Below, in pieces: positions 17,264 through 26,387 of a stretch of DNA of 64,000 nt. A program made the translations under genes and the position numbers. The stretch is taken from positions 1 through 64,000 of the forward strand of contig CALMSR010000059.1 of NCBI GenBank assembly GCA_937872465.1, given 5' to 3'. The notes beneath the pieces are model-generated. The model saw nothing but the letters and a program-made list of their open reading frames with translations, was not told the origin of the DNA and did no database searches. The stretch is from an uncultured Paracoccaceae bacterium (lineage in GTDB: Bacteria; Pseudomonadota; Alphaproteobacteria; Rhodobacterales; Rhodobacteraceae). Positions within the stretch are counted from its first letter, which is position 1; every line of letters starts with the position of its first letter.

Positions 17264-19537
17264 TCAGCGGCCCGCGTTGATCGCCTCGAGCACGCGCGGC
17301 GGCGACATCGGCAGGCGGGTCATGCGATGGCCGATCGCCCGCGAGACCGCGTTCGAAAGTGCGGCCAGCGGCGGCACGATCGGCGTCTCGCCCACGCCGC
17401 GGACCCCGTAGGGATGGCCCGGATTCGGGATCTCCAGGATCACCGTGTCGATCTGGGGCAGGTCCGAGGCGACGGGCACGCGGTAGTCGAGGAAACCTGC
17501 GTTCTGCAGGCGCCCGTCCTCGCCGTAGATGTATTCCTCGTTCAGCGCCCAGCCGATGCCCTGAACGGCGCCGCCCTGCATCTGGCCCTCCACGTAATCG
17601 GGATGCACCGCCTTGCCGGCATCCTGGATGACCGTGTAGCGCAGCACCTTGGTCGCCCCGGTCTCGCGGTCCACCTCCACGTCGCAGATATGCACGCCGA
17701 AGCTGACCCCGGCGCCGTCGGCATGGGCCTCGTTATGCCCGGCGATCGGCCCGCCGGTCTTGAAGGAGACCGCGGCGATCTCCGCCAGCGTCATCGGCGG
17801 GAAATCCCCCGCATTGGGGCCCGAGGGCTTGGCCGCGCCGTCCTCCCAGAGCACCGCCTCCTCGTCGATCCCCCAGATCCGCGCGGCGCGGGCGCACATC
17901 TTCTGCTTCGCGTCGCGCGCGGCCTTGATCGTGGCGAGGCCGACGGCAAAGGTCACCCGGCTGCCGTCGGTCACGTCGTTGTGGCCGAGCGAGCTGGTGT
18001 CGGCGATGGTCGCGCGGACGCGCTCGTAGGGGATGCCCAGCTCCTCCGCCGCCATCAGGCTGATCGAGGCCCGCGATCCGCCGATGTCGGGATTGCCTTC
18101 GGTGATGCCCACCGTGCCGTCGGTATTGACGCTGAGCGACACCGAGGTATTGCCGCCGAAATTGAACCAGAACCCGGCCGAGAGCCCGCGGCCCTGGCCG
18201 GGGCCGAGCGGCGCGGAATAATGCGGATGCGCCTTCGCGGCCTCCAGCGTCGCCTCGAGCCCGATCGCCTCGAAGGTCGGCCCGTAGGACGATTTCGTGC
18301 CCTTGCGCGCGGCGTTCCTCAAGCGCACCTCGAGCGGGTCGAGGCCGAACCCCTGGCAGAGCTCGTCCACGACACTCTCCACCGCATAGATCGCCTGGGG
18401 CGCCCCGGGCGCGCGATAGGCCGCCTCCTTGGGGCGGTTGGTCAGCACGTTCCAGCCCAGCGTCCGCACGGCGCGCAGGTCGTAGCAGGCGAAGGCGGCC
18501 TGCGCGCCCATGTCCACGGTCTCGCAGGGAAAGGCGCCGCCGGAATAGCGCAGCACCGCCTCGCCGGCGGTGATGCGGCCGTCGCGGGCCATGCCGATCC
18601 TCACGTCGATCGAGGCCGAGACGGTCGGCCCGGTGGCGCGGAAGACCTCCTCGCGGCTCATCACGATCTTGACCGGACGGCCGGACTTGCGCGCGAGCAG
18701 CAGCGCCACCGGCTCGATGAAGACGACGGTCTTGCCGCCGAAGCCGCCGCCGATCTCGGAGGCGGTCACGCGCAGCTGGCTGGCCTGCATCCCCATCAGC
18801 TCGGCGCAGATGTCGCGCACGTTGTACTGCCCTTGCGTGCAGCACCAGAGATCCGCCCGCCCGTCGCCCGTCACCGAAGCGAGGCAGGCATGGGGCTCGA
18901 TATAGCCCTGATGGGTCGCGGCGGTGGTGAAGCTGCGCTCCACGATCCGGTCGGCTTGCGCGAAGCCCGCCTCGAGGTCGCCATGCCCGAATTCGCAATG
19001 GTTGGTGACGTTCGGCGACATGCCGCCGGGCACGTTCTCATGCGCGCGCCCGGCGAGCACCACGGGGGCCTCGGGGCGCATCGCCGCGTCGACGTCGATC
19101 ACATGCGGCAGGATCTCGTAATCGACCGCGATCAGCTTCAGCGCCGCCCGGGCGATCTCCGGGGTCAGGGCGGCGACCGCCGCGACGGCATGGCCGTCAT
19201 AGAGCGCCTTGTCCCGCGCGAGGCAATTGTCCCGGACGTCGCGCAGCGAGGTCCGGTCCTCGCCCATGTCGATGATCTTGTCCCCCTCCAGCCGGGCGAA
19301 GTCGCGCGCGGTGACCACCGCCTTCACGCCGGGAAGCGCCTCGGCCGCGGTGGTGTCGATGGCGCGGATCCGCGCATGGGCATGGGGGCTGCGCAGGATG
19401 CGCCCGACCAGCATCCCCGGCGCCGAGACATCGGCGCCGTAGAGCGCGCGGCCGGTGACCTTGTCGACGCCATCGGGGCGCGGCGGGCGGGTGCCGACGA
19501 CCTTGAAGACCCGCTTGCTCGAGGAATCGAGTGCCAT
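17264..19537 (-). CDS. Xanthine dehydrogenase family protein, molybdopterin-binding subunit
   Basis: This 757-residue subunit has the aldehyde oxidase/xanthine dehydrogenase a/b hammerhead region (GRALYGADVSAPGMLVGRIL) near residue 30. The molybdopterin-binding core includes EIGGGFGGKTVVFIEPVALLLARK, AAYRAPGAPQAIYAVESVVDELCQ and GSRASISLMAAEELG. The catalytic-glutamate motif is VRGVGETPIVPP near the C-terminus. With the 2Fe-2S and FAD subunits it forms an L2M2S2-type hydroxylase. The substrate is not certain; purine, nicotinate or aldehyde oxidation are all possible, and the CO-dehydrogenase active loop was not seen. Confidence 0.9.
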   Translation of the reverse strand: MALDSSSKRVFKVVGTRPPRPDGVDKVTGRALYGADVSAPGMLVGRILRSPHAHARIRAIDTTAAEALPGVKAVVTARDFARLEGDKIIDMGEDRTSLRDVRDNCLARDKALYDGHAVAAVAALTPEIARAALKLIAVDYEILPHVIDVDAAMRPEAPVVLAGRAHENVPGGMSPNVTNHCEFGHGDLEAGFAQADRIVERSFTTAATHQGYIEPHACLASVTGDGRADLWCCTQGQYNVRDICAELMGMQASQLRVTASEIGGGFGGKTVVFIEPVALLLARKSGRPVKIVMSREEVFRATGPTVSASIDVRIGMARDGRITAGEAVLRYSGGAFPCETVDMGAQAAFACYDLRAVRTLGWNVLTNRPKEAAYRAPGAPQAIYAVESVVDELCQGFGLDPLEVRLRNAARKGTKSSYGPTFEAIGLEATLEAAKAHPHYSAPLGPGQGRGLSAGFWFNFGGNTSVSLSVNTDGTVGITEGNPDIGGSRASISLMAAEELGIPYERVRATIADTSSLGHNDVTDGSRVTFAVGLATIKAARDAKQKMCARAARIWGIDEEAVLWEDGAAKPSGPNAGDFPPMTLAEIAAVSFKTGGPIAGHNEAHADGAGVSFGVHICDVEVDRETGATKVLRYTVIQDAGKAVHPDYVEGQMQGGAVQGIGWALNEEYIYGEDGRLQNAGFLDYRVPVASDLPQIDTVILEIPNPGHPYGVRGVGETPIVPPLAALSNAVSRAIGHRMTRLPMSPPRVLEAINAGR

Positions 19538-19538
19538 G

Positions 19539-20015
19539 TTACGCGCTCCTCATCTTGGCGGCGGCATCCTGGACCGCGCGCACGATCTTGTCGTAGCCGG
19601 TGCAGCGACAGAGGTTCCCCGCCAGCCAGTAGCGGATCTCGGTGTCGGTCGGCTCCGGGTTGCGGTCGAGCAGCGCCTTCGCGGCCACCAGGATGCCCGG
19701 CGTGCAGATCCCGCATTGCAGGGCGGCGAGGTCGATGAAGCTCTGCTGCAGCGGGTGCAGCGTCTCGCCCTGCGCCAGTCCCTCGATGGTGTCGATCCGC
19801 GCGCCTTCGGCCTCCACGGCGAGCACCAGGCAGGAACAGACCAGCCGGTCGTCGAGCCTCACGCTGCAGGCGCCGCAATCGCCGGTGCCGCAGCCCTCCT
19901 TGGCCCCGGTCAGGCCGAGGCGGTTGCGCAGCGCGTCGAGCAGGGTCTCGTCGTGGCCGCAGACGAATTCGGCGCCGTCGCCGTTGACCGTCGTCGCTAC
20001 CTGGATGGTCTTCAT
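19539..20015 (-). CDS. (2Fe-2S)-binding subunit of xanthine dehydrogenase family
   Basis: This is the 158-residue small subunit. A plant-type [2Fe-2S] ferredoxin domain has the cysteines of EGCGTGDCGACSVRL and LVCSCLVLAV. A four-helix [2Fe-2S] domain follows with QCGICTPGILVAAKALL and NLCRCTGYDKIVRAV. It passes electrons from the Mo site to the FAD subunit. Its stop lies 1 bp before the Mo-subunit start, and its start overlaps the end of the FAD-subunit gene. Confidence 0.95.
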   Translation of the reverse strand: MKTIQVATTVNGDGAEFVCGHDETLLDALRNRLGLTGAKEGCGTGDCGACSVRLDDRLVCSCLVLAVEAEGARIDTIEGLAQGETLHPLQQSFIDLAALQCGICTPGILVAAKALLDRNPEPTDTEIRYWLAGNLCRCTGYDKIVRAVQDAAAKMRSA

Positions 20016-20875
20016 GACGTCCGTCCTGCACGTTGATGGGCGATCGCGGCCGCGCGCCGGGCGAGCACGCCCGCGACCTGGGAGCGGAAGGCGATGGTGC
20101 CGCGCTTGTCGTCGATGGGGCTGCAGGCCGCCGAGCAGGCGGCGGCGAGTGCGGCGAGGGCCTCCTCCCCGAGGCCGGTGCCGATGAGGCAGTCCGCGGC
20201 GGCCTCCACGAGCCGCACGGTCGGTGCGACCGCGCCGAGCGCCACCCGGGCCGCGGCGACACGGCCCCCGGCACCGAGGGTCAGGCTGACCGCCGCCGAG
20301 GCGACCGCGATATCCATCTCGGTGCGCGGGATGAAGCGCAGATAGGCGTCGCCGGAACCCGCCGGCCTTGCGGGCAGCAGGATCGAGGTGATGAACTCGC
20401 CCTTGCCGAGCGCGGTGCGCCCGGGGCCGACGGGGATCTCCGCCACGGGGCAGTCGCGCGTGCCCCCGGGGCCCTGGATGCGCGCGACGGCCGCCGCGGC
20501 CACGAGACCGGGCACGGCGTCGCCGGCGGGCGAGCCGTTGCAGAGGTTGCCGGCCATGGTCGCACGGCCCTGCACCTGGGTGGAGCCGATCAGCTCGAAG
20601 CCCTCCACCACCCCGGGCCAGAGCGCCTTCACGCCCGCATGCTCGCCCAGCATCGCCCCGGAGACCGCCGCGCCGATCCGGAAGCCGCCGGCCTCGGGCG
20701 TGATGTCGCGCATGCCCGCGATCCGCTTGATGTCGACGATGAGATCCGGCTCGACGAGGCCCGATTTCAGCTGCACCAGCACGTCGGTGCCCCCGGCGAG
20801 GATGCGGCTCACGCCTTCCTCCCGGCCGAGCAGGTCCGCGGCTTCTTCGGCGGTTTCGGGTCTCACGTAGCGCAT
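20012..20875 (-). CDS. FAD-binding subunit of xanthine dehydrogenase family
   Basis: This 287-residue medium subunit has the FAD-binding loops ILAGGTDVLVQLKSGL near residue 25 and TMAGNLCNGSPAGDAVPGLVAAAA near residue 105. A CO-dehydrogenase-flavoprotein C-terminal domain follows. It is the first gene of the minus-strand operon 20875-17016, so the promoter must lie in the spacer above 20875. It overlaps the 2Fe-2S gene by the ATGA type. Confidence 0.93.
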   Translation of the reverse strand: MRYVRPETAEEAADLLGREEGVSRILAGGTDVLVQLKSGLVEPDLIVDIKRIAGMRDITPEAGGFRIGAAVSGAMLGEHAGVKALWPGVVEGFELIGSTQVQGRATMAGNLCNGSPAGDAVPGLVAAAAVARIQGPGGTRDCPVAEIPVGPGRTALGKGEFITSILLPARPAGSGDAYLRFIPRTEMDIAVASAAVSLTLGAGGRVAAARVALGAVAPTVRLVEAAADCLIGTGLGEEALAALAAACSAACSPIDDKRGTIAFRSQVAGVLARRAAAIAHQRAGRTS

Positions 20876-21273
20876 CGCGCCCTCTTTCCTGCTATTCCGG
20901 CCCAGATCCTCGCGCGGCGCTCGGGCGGTCGCCCCCCCGGGGATGGATCTGCCGGATATTGCATATGCCCCGATCCGGAGTCCATGCGGGCGGGGTGCTC
21001 GATCAGGGCCATCGCATCTGGAGCCCAGACTTTCTTCTCCGGCCTTCCCGCCAAAGAAGGAGGGCAGCGCCTGGCCCGGCGGTGACCGCCGGGCGGGACG
21101 GTGAAGCCGGGCGCGCCCGGAACTCGGCCTGACGGTGTCGCGCTGCCCGATGCAATTCCCCTGGATGCGCGCTGGGCCTCCACGCCCGGACCGACCTTGC
21201 CGATTCCAGACCCGCGCCCCGGCCCGGAACCCAAAGGTTAACTCCCTGAATAACTGTGCAAAACCAAAGTCTT

Positions 21274-21303
21274 GCGGGATGTGCGCGCGCGCACAGCTCC
21301 CGC
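21274..21303. repeat. Alternating GC palindrome with extended arms
   Basis: The 16-bp palindrome TGTGCGCGCGCGCACA (21280-21295) is flanked by GCGGGA and TCCCGC, which pair around it apart from an unpaired GC on the right side. The alternating purine-pyrimidine core could also adopt Z-DNA under supercoiling. Confidence 0.6.
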
Positions 21304-21310
21304 AACGGCA

Positions 21311-21333
21311 CCCCGCCGGCGGCCCCGGCGGGG
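21311..21333 (-). terminator. Terminator-like hairpin after choV
   Basis: CCCCGCCGG and CCGGCGGGG pair in a 9-bp stem with a 5-nt loop, 12 bp downstream of the choV stop on the minus strand. No U-tract is present. Confidence 0.55.
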
Positions 21334-21345
21334 ATGCAGGCCGCG

Positions 21346-22377
21346 CTAGCGACGCGGGCAGAGCGCCCCGAACACGGCCTGCGGCGTGACCGCCCCGAGC
21401 GTTCTGTCGCCCTCGATCACCCAGACCGGCGCGCTCTCCGCCGCGAAGAGCGGCAATGCCTCGCGCAGGGCGGTCTCGGGCGCGACGCTCCGGGCGGGGT
21501 CGGCCGGGCCGTCGACGGGACCCATGACGTCGACCGCGCGCAGCACGCTCAGCGGATTGAGCTGCGCCACGAAATCGGCGACATAGCCGTTCGCCGGGCG
21601 CAGCACGATGTCCTCGGGTCGGCCGGTCTGCACGATCCGCCCGCCTTCCATGATCGTGATGGTATTGCCGATCTTGACCGCCTCCTCGAGGTCATGGCTC
21701 ACGAAGACGATCGTGCATTGCATCTTGGTCTGCAATTCGAGCAGTTCGTCCTGCAGCCGGCTGCGGATCAGCGGGTCGAGCGCGGAGAAGGGCTCGTCCA
21801 TCAAGAGGATGCCGGCATCGGTCGCGAAGGCGCGGGCGAGGCCCACGCGCTGCTGCATGCCGCCCGAGAGCTCGGAGACGCGCTTCTCGCCCCAATCCTC
21901 CAGGCCCACGGTCGAGAGCACGCCGCGGGCCTTCTCGAGCCTCTCGGCATGCGACATGCCGGCGAGTTCGAGCCCGAGCGCGACGTTCTCGATCACCGTG
22001 CGCCAGGGCAGGAGCGCGAATTGCTGGAAGACCATCGAGACGGTGCCGCGGCGGATCGCCCGCAGCTGGGCGGGCGGGCAGGAGACCACGTCCACCATGG
22101 TGCCGTCGCGCCCGCGCACCTTCAGGCTGCCGCGGGTCACGGTATTGAGGCCGTTGACCGCCCGGAGCAGCGTGGACTTGCCGGAACCGGACAGGCCCAT
22201 CAGCACCGAGATCTCGCCCTCGTTGACGGTGAGCGAGCAATCGTGGACCCCGAGGATCTGGCCCGTGGCCGCCTGGATCTCGGCGCGGCTCCTGCCCTGG
22301 TCCATCAGGGGGAGCGCGCGTTCCGGGTCGGCGCCGAAGACGATGGAGACCTTCTCGAATTCGATCACCCGTCCCAT
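21346..22377 (-). CDS. choV: Choline ABC transporter, ATP-binding protein
   Basis: This 343-residue ATPase has Walker A (LSGSGKSTLLRAVNGL), the Q-loop region (VFQQFALLPWRTV), the ABC signature (SELSGGMQQRVGLARAF) and Walker B (ILLMDEPFSALDPL). The pre-Walker extension with AEIQAATGQILGVHDCSL is typical of ProV/OpuAA/ChoV. The C-terminal part resembles a CBS-like regulatory region. It is the last gene of choX-choW-choV, and its link to the bet genes across the divergent promoter supports choline as substrate. Confidence 0.9.
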   Translation of the reverse strand: MGRVIEFEKVSIVFGADPERALPLMDQGRSRAEIQAATGQILGVHDCSLTVNEGEISVLMGLSGSGKSTLLRAVNGLNTVTRGSLKVRGRDGTMVDVVSCPPAQLRAIRRGTVSMVFQQFALLPWRTVIENVALGLELAGMSHAERLEKARGVLSTVGLEDWGEKRVSELSGGMQQRVGLARAFATDAGILLMDEPFSALDPLIRSRLQDELLELQTKMQCTIVFVSHDLEEAVKIGNTITIMEGGRIVQTGRPEDIVLRPANGYVADFVAQLNPLSVLRAVDVMGPVDGPADPARSVAPETALREALPLFAAESAPVWVIEGDRTLGAVTPQAVFGALCPRR

Positions 22378-22382
22378 CGCGC

Positions 22383-23213
22383 TCAACCTCCGCGCCGGAA
22401 CATGCGGTCGAGCATGATCGCGACGACGACGATGACGAGCCCGGCTTCGAATCCGAGCGCGGTATTGACGGTGTTGAGCGCGCGCACCACCGGCACGCCG
22501 AGCCCCGCCGCGCCGACCAGTGCCGCGATCACCACCATGGAGAGCGACAGCATGATGGTCTGGGTCAGCCCCGCCATGATCTGCGGCAGCGCATAGGGAA
22601 GCTCGACCTTGCGCAGCAGCTGCCCCGGGGTCGCGCCGAAGGCGAGGCCCGCCTCCCGGAGGTCGAGCGGCGTCGAGACGATGCCGAGATGCGTGAGCCG
22701 GATCGGCGCGGGCACCACGAAGATCGCCGTCGCGACCAGCCCCGGCACCATGCCGATCCCGAAGAAGACGATCGCCGGGATCAGATAGACGAAGGTGGGA
22801 AGCGTCTGCATCAGGTCGAGCACCGGCCGCAGCACCGCATAGAGCTTCGGGCGATGCGCGGCCGCGATCCCGACCGGCACGCCCACCCCCATGCAGACGA
22901 GGACCGAGCAGAGCACGAGGGTCAGCGTCTCGGTGGTCTGTTCCCAGTAGTCCTGGTTGATGATGAAGAGGAACCCCGCCACCACCAGCACGACGACGGA
23001 CCAGGACCGCTGCAGGAACCAGGCCAGCGCCGCGAATGCCGCGATCACGACGAGGGGATGCGGGGTCTGCAGGACCCAGAGGATGGCGTCGATCAGCGCG
23101 TTGATCGCGTCGGCCATGCCGTCGAAGAACCACGCGCCGTTCGCCGTCAGCCAGTCGACGACGTCGCGTGCGACCTCGCCGACGGGGATCTTCGTGCCGG
23201 TCAGCCAGTCCAT
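22383..23213 (-). CDS. choW: Choline ABC transporter, permease
   Basis: This 276-residue inner-membrane protein has about six to seven hydrophobic segments. The permease signature lies around EAGLAFGATPGQLLRKVELPYALPQIMAGLTQ, the EAA loop that contacts the ATPase. The N-terminal 40 residues resemble the extension of ProW/ChoW proteins. It lies between the binding protein and the ATPase, with gaps of 22 and 5 bp, so the three genes form one operon. Confidence 0.92.
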   Translation of the reverse strand: MDWLTGTKIPVGEVARDVVDWLTANGAWFFDGMADAINALIDAILWVLQTPHPLVVIAAFAALAWFLQRSWSVVVLVVAGFLFIINQDYWEQTTETLTLVLCSVLVCMGVGVPVGIAAAHRPKLYAVLRPVLDLMQTLPTFVYLIPAIVFFGIGMVPGLVATAIFVVPAPIRLTHLGIVSTPLDLREAGLAFGATPGQLLRKVELPYALPQIMAGLTQTIMLSLSMVVIAALVGAAGLGVPVVRALNTVNTALGFEAGLVIVVVAIMLDRMFRRGG

Positions 23214-23235
23214 GGGGCGATGCCTGCCGGTTCGC

Positions 23236-24171
23236 TCAGATGCCGAGCGCTGCGTGGACGGCCCCGAGCCCGTCGCCGCCGTCGCGGGTGGTCACTCCCG
23301 ACAGCCAGGTGTCGAGGATCTCGGGATTGGCCGCGAGCCAGTCCTTCGCGGCCTTTCCGGGCTCGACCCCGTCGTCGAGGATCGCCCCCATGATCTCGTT
23401 CTCCATCTCCAGGCTGAAGACCAGGTTCGTCAGGAACTGCCCGATATTGGGGCATTCCTCGACATAGCCGCTGCGGGTGTTGGTGAAGACGGTGGCGCCT
23501 CCGAGATCGGGCCCGAAGACGTCGTCGCCGCCCGTCAGATAGACCATGTCGAGATTGGCGTTCATCGGATGCGGCTCCCAGCCGAGAAAGACGATGCCTT
23601 CCCCCTGCCGCTCCGCCTTGGCGGCCTGGGCGAGCATGGCCTGTTCGGAGCTTTCCACGAGGGTGAAGCCGCCCAGGCCGAAGGCGTCGGAATCGATCAT
23701 GCCCTGGATGAGGCGGTTGCCGTCGTTCCCCGGCTCGATCCCGTAGATCTTGTCGTCGAGCTGGTCGGAGAATTCCGCGATCTTGGCGAAATCGGTCAGT
23801 CCCTGGTCCGCCAGGGTCTTGGAGGTGGCGAGGGTGTATTTCGCGCCTTCCAGATTGGCGCGCAGGGTCTCCACCGTCCCGGCATCGCGATAGGGGGCGA
23901 TATCGCCCTCCATCGTCGGCATCCAGTTGCCGAGGAAGACGTCGAGATCGCCCTCGGCGAGGCCGGTATAGGTCACCGGGACCGAGAGCACGCTGACCTC
24001 GGTGTCGTACCCGAGCGCTTCGAGCACGGCAACGGTCGCGGCGGTCGTGGCGGTGATGTCGCTCCATCCGACATCCGACAGGCGCACGGTGGCGCAGGAC
24101 TCGGGTTCGGCCGCCGCAAGGGGCGTCGCCAGTAGCGCGGCAAGAGCAATGCTCGGGGCCAGGTGCTTCAC
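23236..24171 (-). CDS. choX: Choline ABC transporter, substrate-binding protein
   Basis: This 311-residue periplasmic protein starts at a GTG with GGAGA upstream and has a signal peptide (KHLAPSIALAALLATPLAAA). The mature part begins EPESCATVRLSDVGWSDITATTA and has GDLDVFLGNWMPTMEGDIAPY, typical of ChoX/OpuAC-type quaternary-ammonium binding proteins. LGWEPHPMNANLDMVYLTGGDDVFG is also family-typical. It is the first gene of choXWV, divergent from betI across a palindromic operator. Confidence 0.92.
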   Translation of the reverse strand: MKHLAPSIALAALLATPLAAAEPESCATVRLSDVGWSDITATTAATVAVLEALGYDTEVSVLSVPVTYTGLAEGDLDVFLGNWMPTMEGDIAPYRDAGTVETLRANLEGAKYTLATSKTLADQGLTDFAKIAEFSDQLDDKIYGIEPGNDGNRLIQGMIDSDAFGLGGFTLVESSEQAMLAQAAKAERQGEGIVFLGWEPHPMNANLDMVYLTGGDDVFGPDLGGATVFTNTRSGYVEECPNIGQFLTNLVFSLEMENEIMGAILDDGVEPGKAAKDWLAANPEILDTWLSGVTTRDGGDGLGAVHAALGI

Positions 24172-24261
24172 GCTCAATCTCCATCTGTTGGTCGGGACGT
24201 CCTCTGCGCCCTTCGCCGCCAGAATCGCGCCAACTCGTTGACCGGCGCAAGCGAAACCTCT

Positions 24262-24287
24262 ATTGATTGATTGGTCAATCAATCAAT
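24262..24287. promoter_or_regulatory. Palindromic operator between choX and betI (BetI box)
   Basis: Two perfect 12-bp arms (ATTGATTGATTG and its complement) flank a central GT. It lies 13 bp before the betI ATG and 90 bp from the choX start. BetI repressors bind ATTGA/TCAAT-type palindromes upstream of bet genes and release them when choline is present. One site here could control both divergent operons. Confidence 0.8.
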
Positions 24288-24300
24288 CGGTTTGGGGCGA

Positions 24301-24891
24301 ATGAGGCCGAGATCGGGCATGTCCGAGTACCGCAGGCGGGCGCTGATCGGCGCGGCGCTCTGCGAGATCGCCGAGCGCGGGTCGCTCGATGTGACCGTCG
24401 CCCAGATCGCCGGGCGGGCGGGGGTGTCGGCGGCGCTCGCGCATCATTATTTCGGCGGGAAGGAAGACCTCATCCTGGCGACGATGCGCCACCTTCTGGC
24501 GGAATTCAGTTCGGTGCTGGTCGCGGGGCTGCGCGAGGCGCCCGACCCGCGGGCACGCCTCACGGCGATCGTCCGCGGCAGCTTCGGTCGCGAGCAGTTC
24601 CATCATGCGACGATCAGCGCATGGCTGACCTTCTATGCCAAGGCGCTTTCCTCCGAGGTCGCGGCCTGGCTTCTGGAGATCTACCAGCGGCGCCTGAATT
24701 CGAACCTCGTGCATGCCCTGCGCGCGCTGGTCCCGGGCCGGGACGCGGTCCGCATCGCCGAATCGACCGCCGCGCTGATCGACGGGGTCTATCTGCGCGA
24801 GGCCCTCAGGGGCGTGCCCTCGACGCCGGAATCGGCCATCGCGGTCATCGAGCACCACATCGACCTCGAGATCCGGGCGGTTCGGGCATGA
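24301..24891 (+). CDS. betI: HTH-type transcriptional repressor BetI (TetR family)
   Basis: The protein (196 residues from this ATG) has an N-terminal TetR helix-turn-helix: TVAQIAGRAGVSAALAHHYFGGKEDLI. The C-terminal domain matches BetI, with FHHATISAWLTFYAKALSS and the closing AVIEHHIDLEIR. I chose the ATG at 24301; a TTG at 24271 in frame lies inside the operator. It should repress the bet and cho operons until choline binds. It overlaps betC by ATGA. Confidence 0.93.
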   Translation: MRPRSGMSEYRRRALIGAALCEIAERGSLDVTVAQIAGRAGVSAALAHHYFGGKEDLILATMRHLLAEFSSVLVAGLREAPDPRARLTAIVRGSFGREQFHHATISAWLTFYAKALSSEVAAWLLEIYQRRLNSNLVHALRALVPGRDAVRIAESTAALIDGVYLREALRGVPSTPESAIAVIEHHIDLEIRAVRA

Positions 24892-26387
24892 CGCGGCCGA
24901 ACATCCTCGTCCTGATGGTCGACCAGCTCAACGGCACGCTCTTCCCCGACGGACCGGCGGATTGGCTGCACGTTCCCGCCCTGAAGCATCTCGCGGAGCG
25001 GTCGCGGCGCTTCGCGCGCAGCTATACCGCCTCGCCGCTCTGCGCCCCGGGGCGGGCGGGGTTCATGACCGGGCGCCTGCCCTCGGGCACCCGCGTCTAC
25101 GACAATGCGGCGGAATTCGCGTCCGACCTTCCGACCTTCGCGCATCACCTGCGCCGTGCGGGCTACCGGACATGTCTTTCGGGAAAGATGCATTTCGTGG
25201 GGCCGGATCAGCTGCACGGTTTCGAGGAGCGGACCAATACGGATGTCTATCCCGCCGATTTCGGCTGGACGCCGGACTACCGCAGGCCCGGCGAGCGGAT
25301 CGACTGGTGGTATCACAACATGGGCTCGGTCACCGGGGCGGGCGTGGCGGAGATCACCAATCAGCTCGAATACGACGACGAGGTGGCGCATTGCGCCGAG
25401 CAGAAGCTCTACGACCTGTCGCGCGGGCACGATGCCCGGCCCTGGTGCCTGACGGTCAGCTTCACCCATCCGCATGATCCCTATGTGGCGCGCCGGCGGT
25501 TCTGGGACCTCTATGGCGATTGCGCGCATCTCGAGCCCGGGACCGGCGAATTGCCCTGGGAGGAGCACGACCCGCATTCGCGCCGCATCCTCGACTCCTG
25601 CGAGCGGGCGGCCTTCGAAATCACGCCCGAGAACGTGCGGCGGGCGCGGCGGGGATATTTCGCCAATGTCTCCTACATCGACGACAAGATCGCCGGGATC
25701 CTCGACGTGCTGAAGCGCACGCGGCAGGCCGAGCGGACGGTGATCCTCTTCACCTCCGACCACGGCGACATGCTCGGCGAGCGCGGCCTCTGGTTCAAGA
25801 TGAGCTTCCTCGAGGGATCGGCGCGGGTGCCGCTGATGATCGCCGGGCCGGGGATCGCGGAGGGCAGGGTCGAGCATCCGGCATCGACGCTGGACGTGGC
25901 GCCGACGCTCGCGGCGCTGGCGGGGGTCGATCTCGGCGAGGTCTCGCCCTGGTGCGACGGCGCCGACCTGATGGCCGGGCCGCGCGGCCCGGTGCCGATG
26001 GAATACGCCGCCGAGGCCAGCGTGGCGCCCATGGTGGCGCTGGTCGACGGCAGCTGGAAGGGGACGCTCTGCGCAGCCGATCCGCCGCAGCTCTTCGATC
26101 TCGCCGCCGACCCTTCGGAGCGGCACAACCTCGCCGCGGAACCGGCCCATGCCGCGCGCGCGGCCGCGATGGCGGCGGCGATGCGGGAGCGGTGGGATCT
26201 CGACGCCTTCGATGCGGCGGTCCGCGACAGCCAGGCGCGGCGGCTGGTGGTCTACGAGGCCCTGCGCAACGGCGCCTATTACCCGTGGGACTACCAGCCG
26301 CTGCAGAAGGCCTCGGAGCGCTACATGCGCAACCACATGGATCTCAACGTGCTGGAGGAGGCCCAGCGCTTCCCGCGGGGCGAGTGA
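24888..26387 (+). CDS. betC: Choline-sulfatase
   Basis: This 499-residue sulfatase hydrolyses choline-O-sulfate to choline and sulfate. The N-terminus RPNILVLMVDQLNGTLFPD contains the metal-binding Asp pair. SPLCAPGRAGFMTGR is the C-x-P-x-R motif whose Cys is converted to formylglycine. ILFTSDHGDMLGERGLWFKMSFLEGSARVPL and the C-terminal YPWDYQPLQKASERYMRNHMDL are choline-sulfatase features. No signal peptide is seen, so it acts in the cytoplasm. Confidence 0.95.
   Translation: MTRPNILVLMVDQLNGTLFPDGPADWLHVPALKHLAERSRRFARSYTASPLCAPGRAGFMTGRLPSGTRVYDNAAEFASDLPTFAHHLRRAGYRTCLSGKMHFVGPDQLHGFEERTNTDVYPADFGWTPDYRRPGERIDWWYHNMGSVTGAGVAEITNQLEYDDEVAHCAEQKLYDLSRGHDARPWCLTVSFTHPHDPYVARRRFWDLYGDCAHLEPGTGELPWEEHDPHSRRILDSCERAAFEITPENVRRARRGYFANVSYIDDKIAGILDVLKRTRQAERTVILFTSDHGDMLGERGLWFKMSFLEGSARVPLMIAGPGIAEGRVEHPASTLDVAPTLAALAGVDLGEVSPWCDGADLMAGPRGPVPMEYAAEASVAPMVALVDGSWKGTLCAADPPQLFDLAADPSERHNLAAEPAHAARAAAMAAAMRERWDLDAFDAAVRDSQARRLVVYEALRNGAYYPWDYQPLQKASERYMRNHMDLNVLEEAQRFPRGE

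Larger units (their letters stand above)
20876..21345. other. Spacer between choV and the molybdoenzyme operon
   Basis: There is no convincing gene in these 470 bp. The region should contain the molybdoenzyme-operon promoter and the cho terminator. I see a copy of the dispersed 20-bp core at 21060, a hairpin CCCGGCGG-TGA-CCGCCGGG at 21075-21093, a long palindrome at 21274 and a terminator-like hairpin at 21311. Confidence 0.6.

Noticed and set aside
17327..19738. 803-codon open frame opposite the molybdoenzyme subunit gene
   Set aside because: It mirrors the real gene on the other strand, has no family motifs and is rich in Arg/Gly/His, as expected for a shadow in GC-rich DNA.
20930..20990. 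Possible riboswitch or operator around GGATATTGCATATGCCCC upstream of the molybdoenzyme operon
   Set aside because: No conserved riboswitch core could be recognised; too short to support a call.
24271..24300. TTG start for betI ten codons upstream of the chosen ATG
   Set aside because: It lies inside the palindromic operator and would add residues not typical of BetI.
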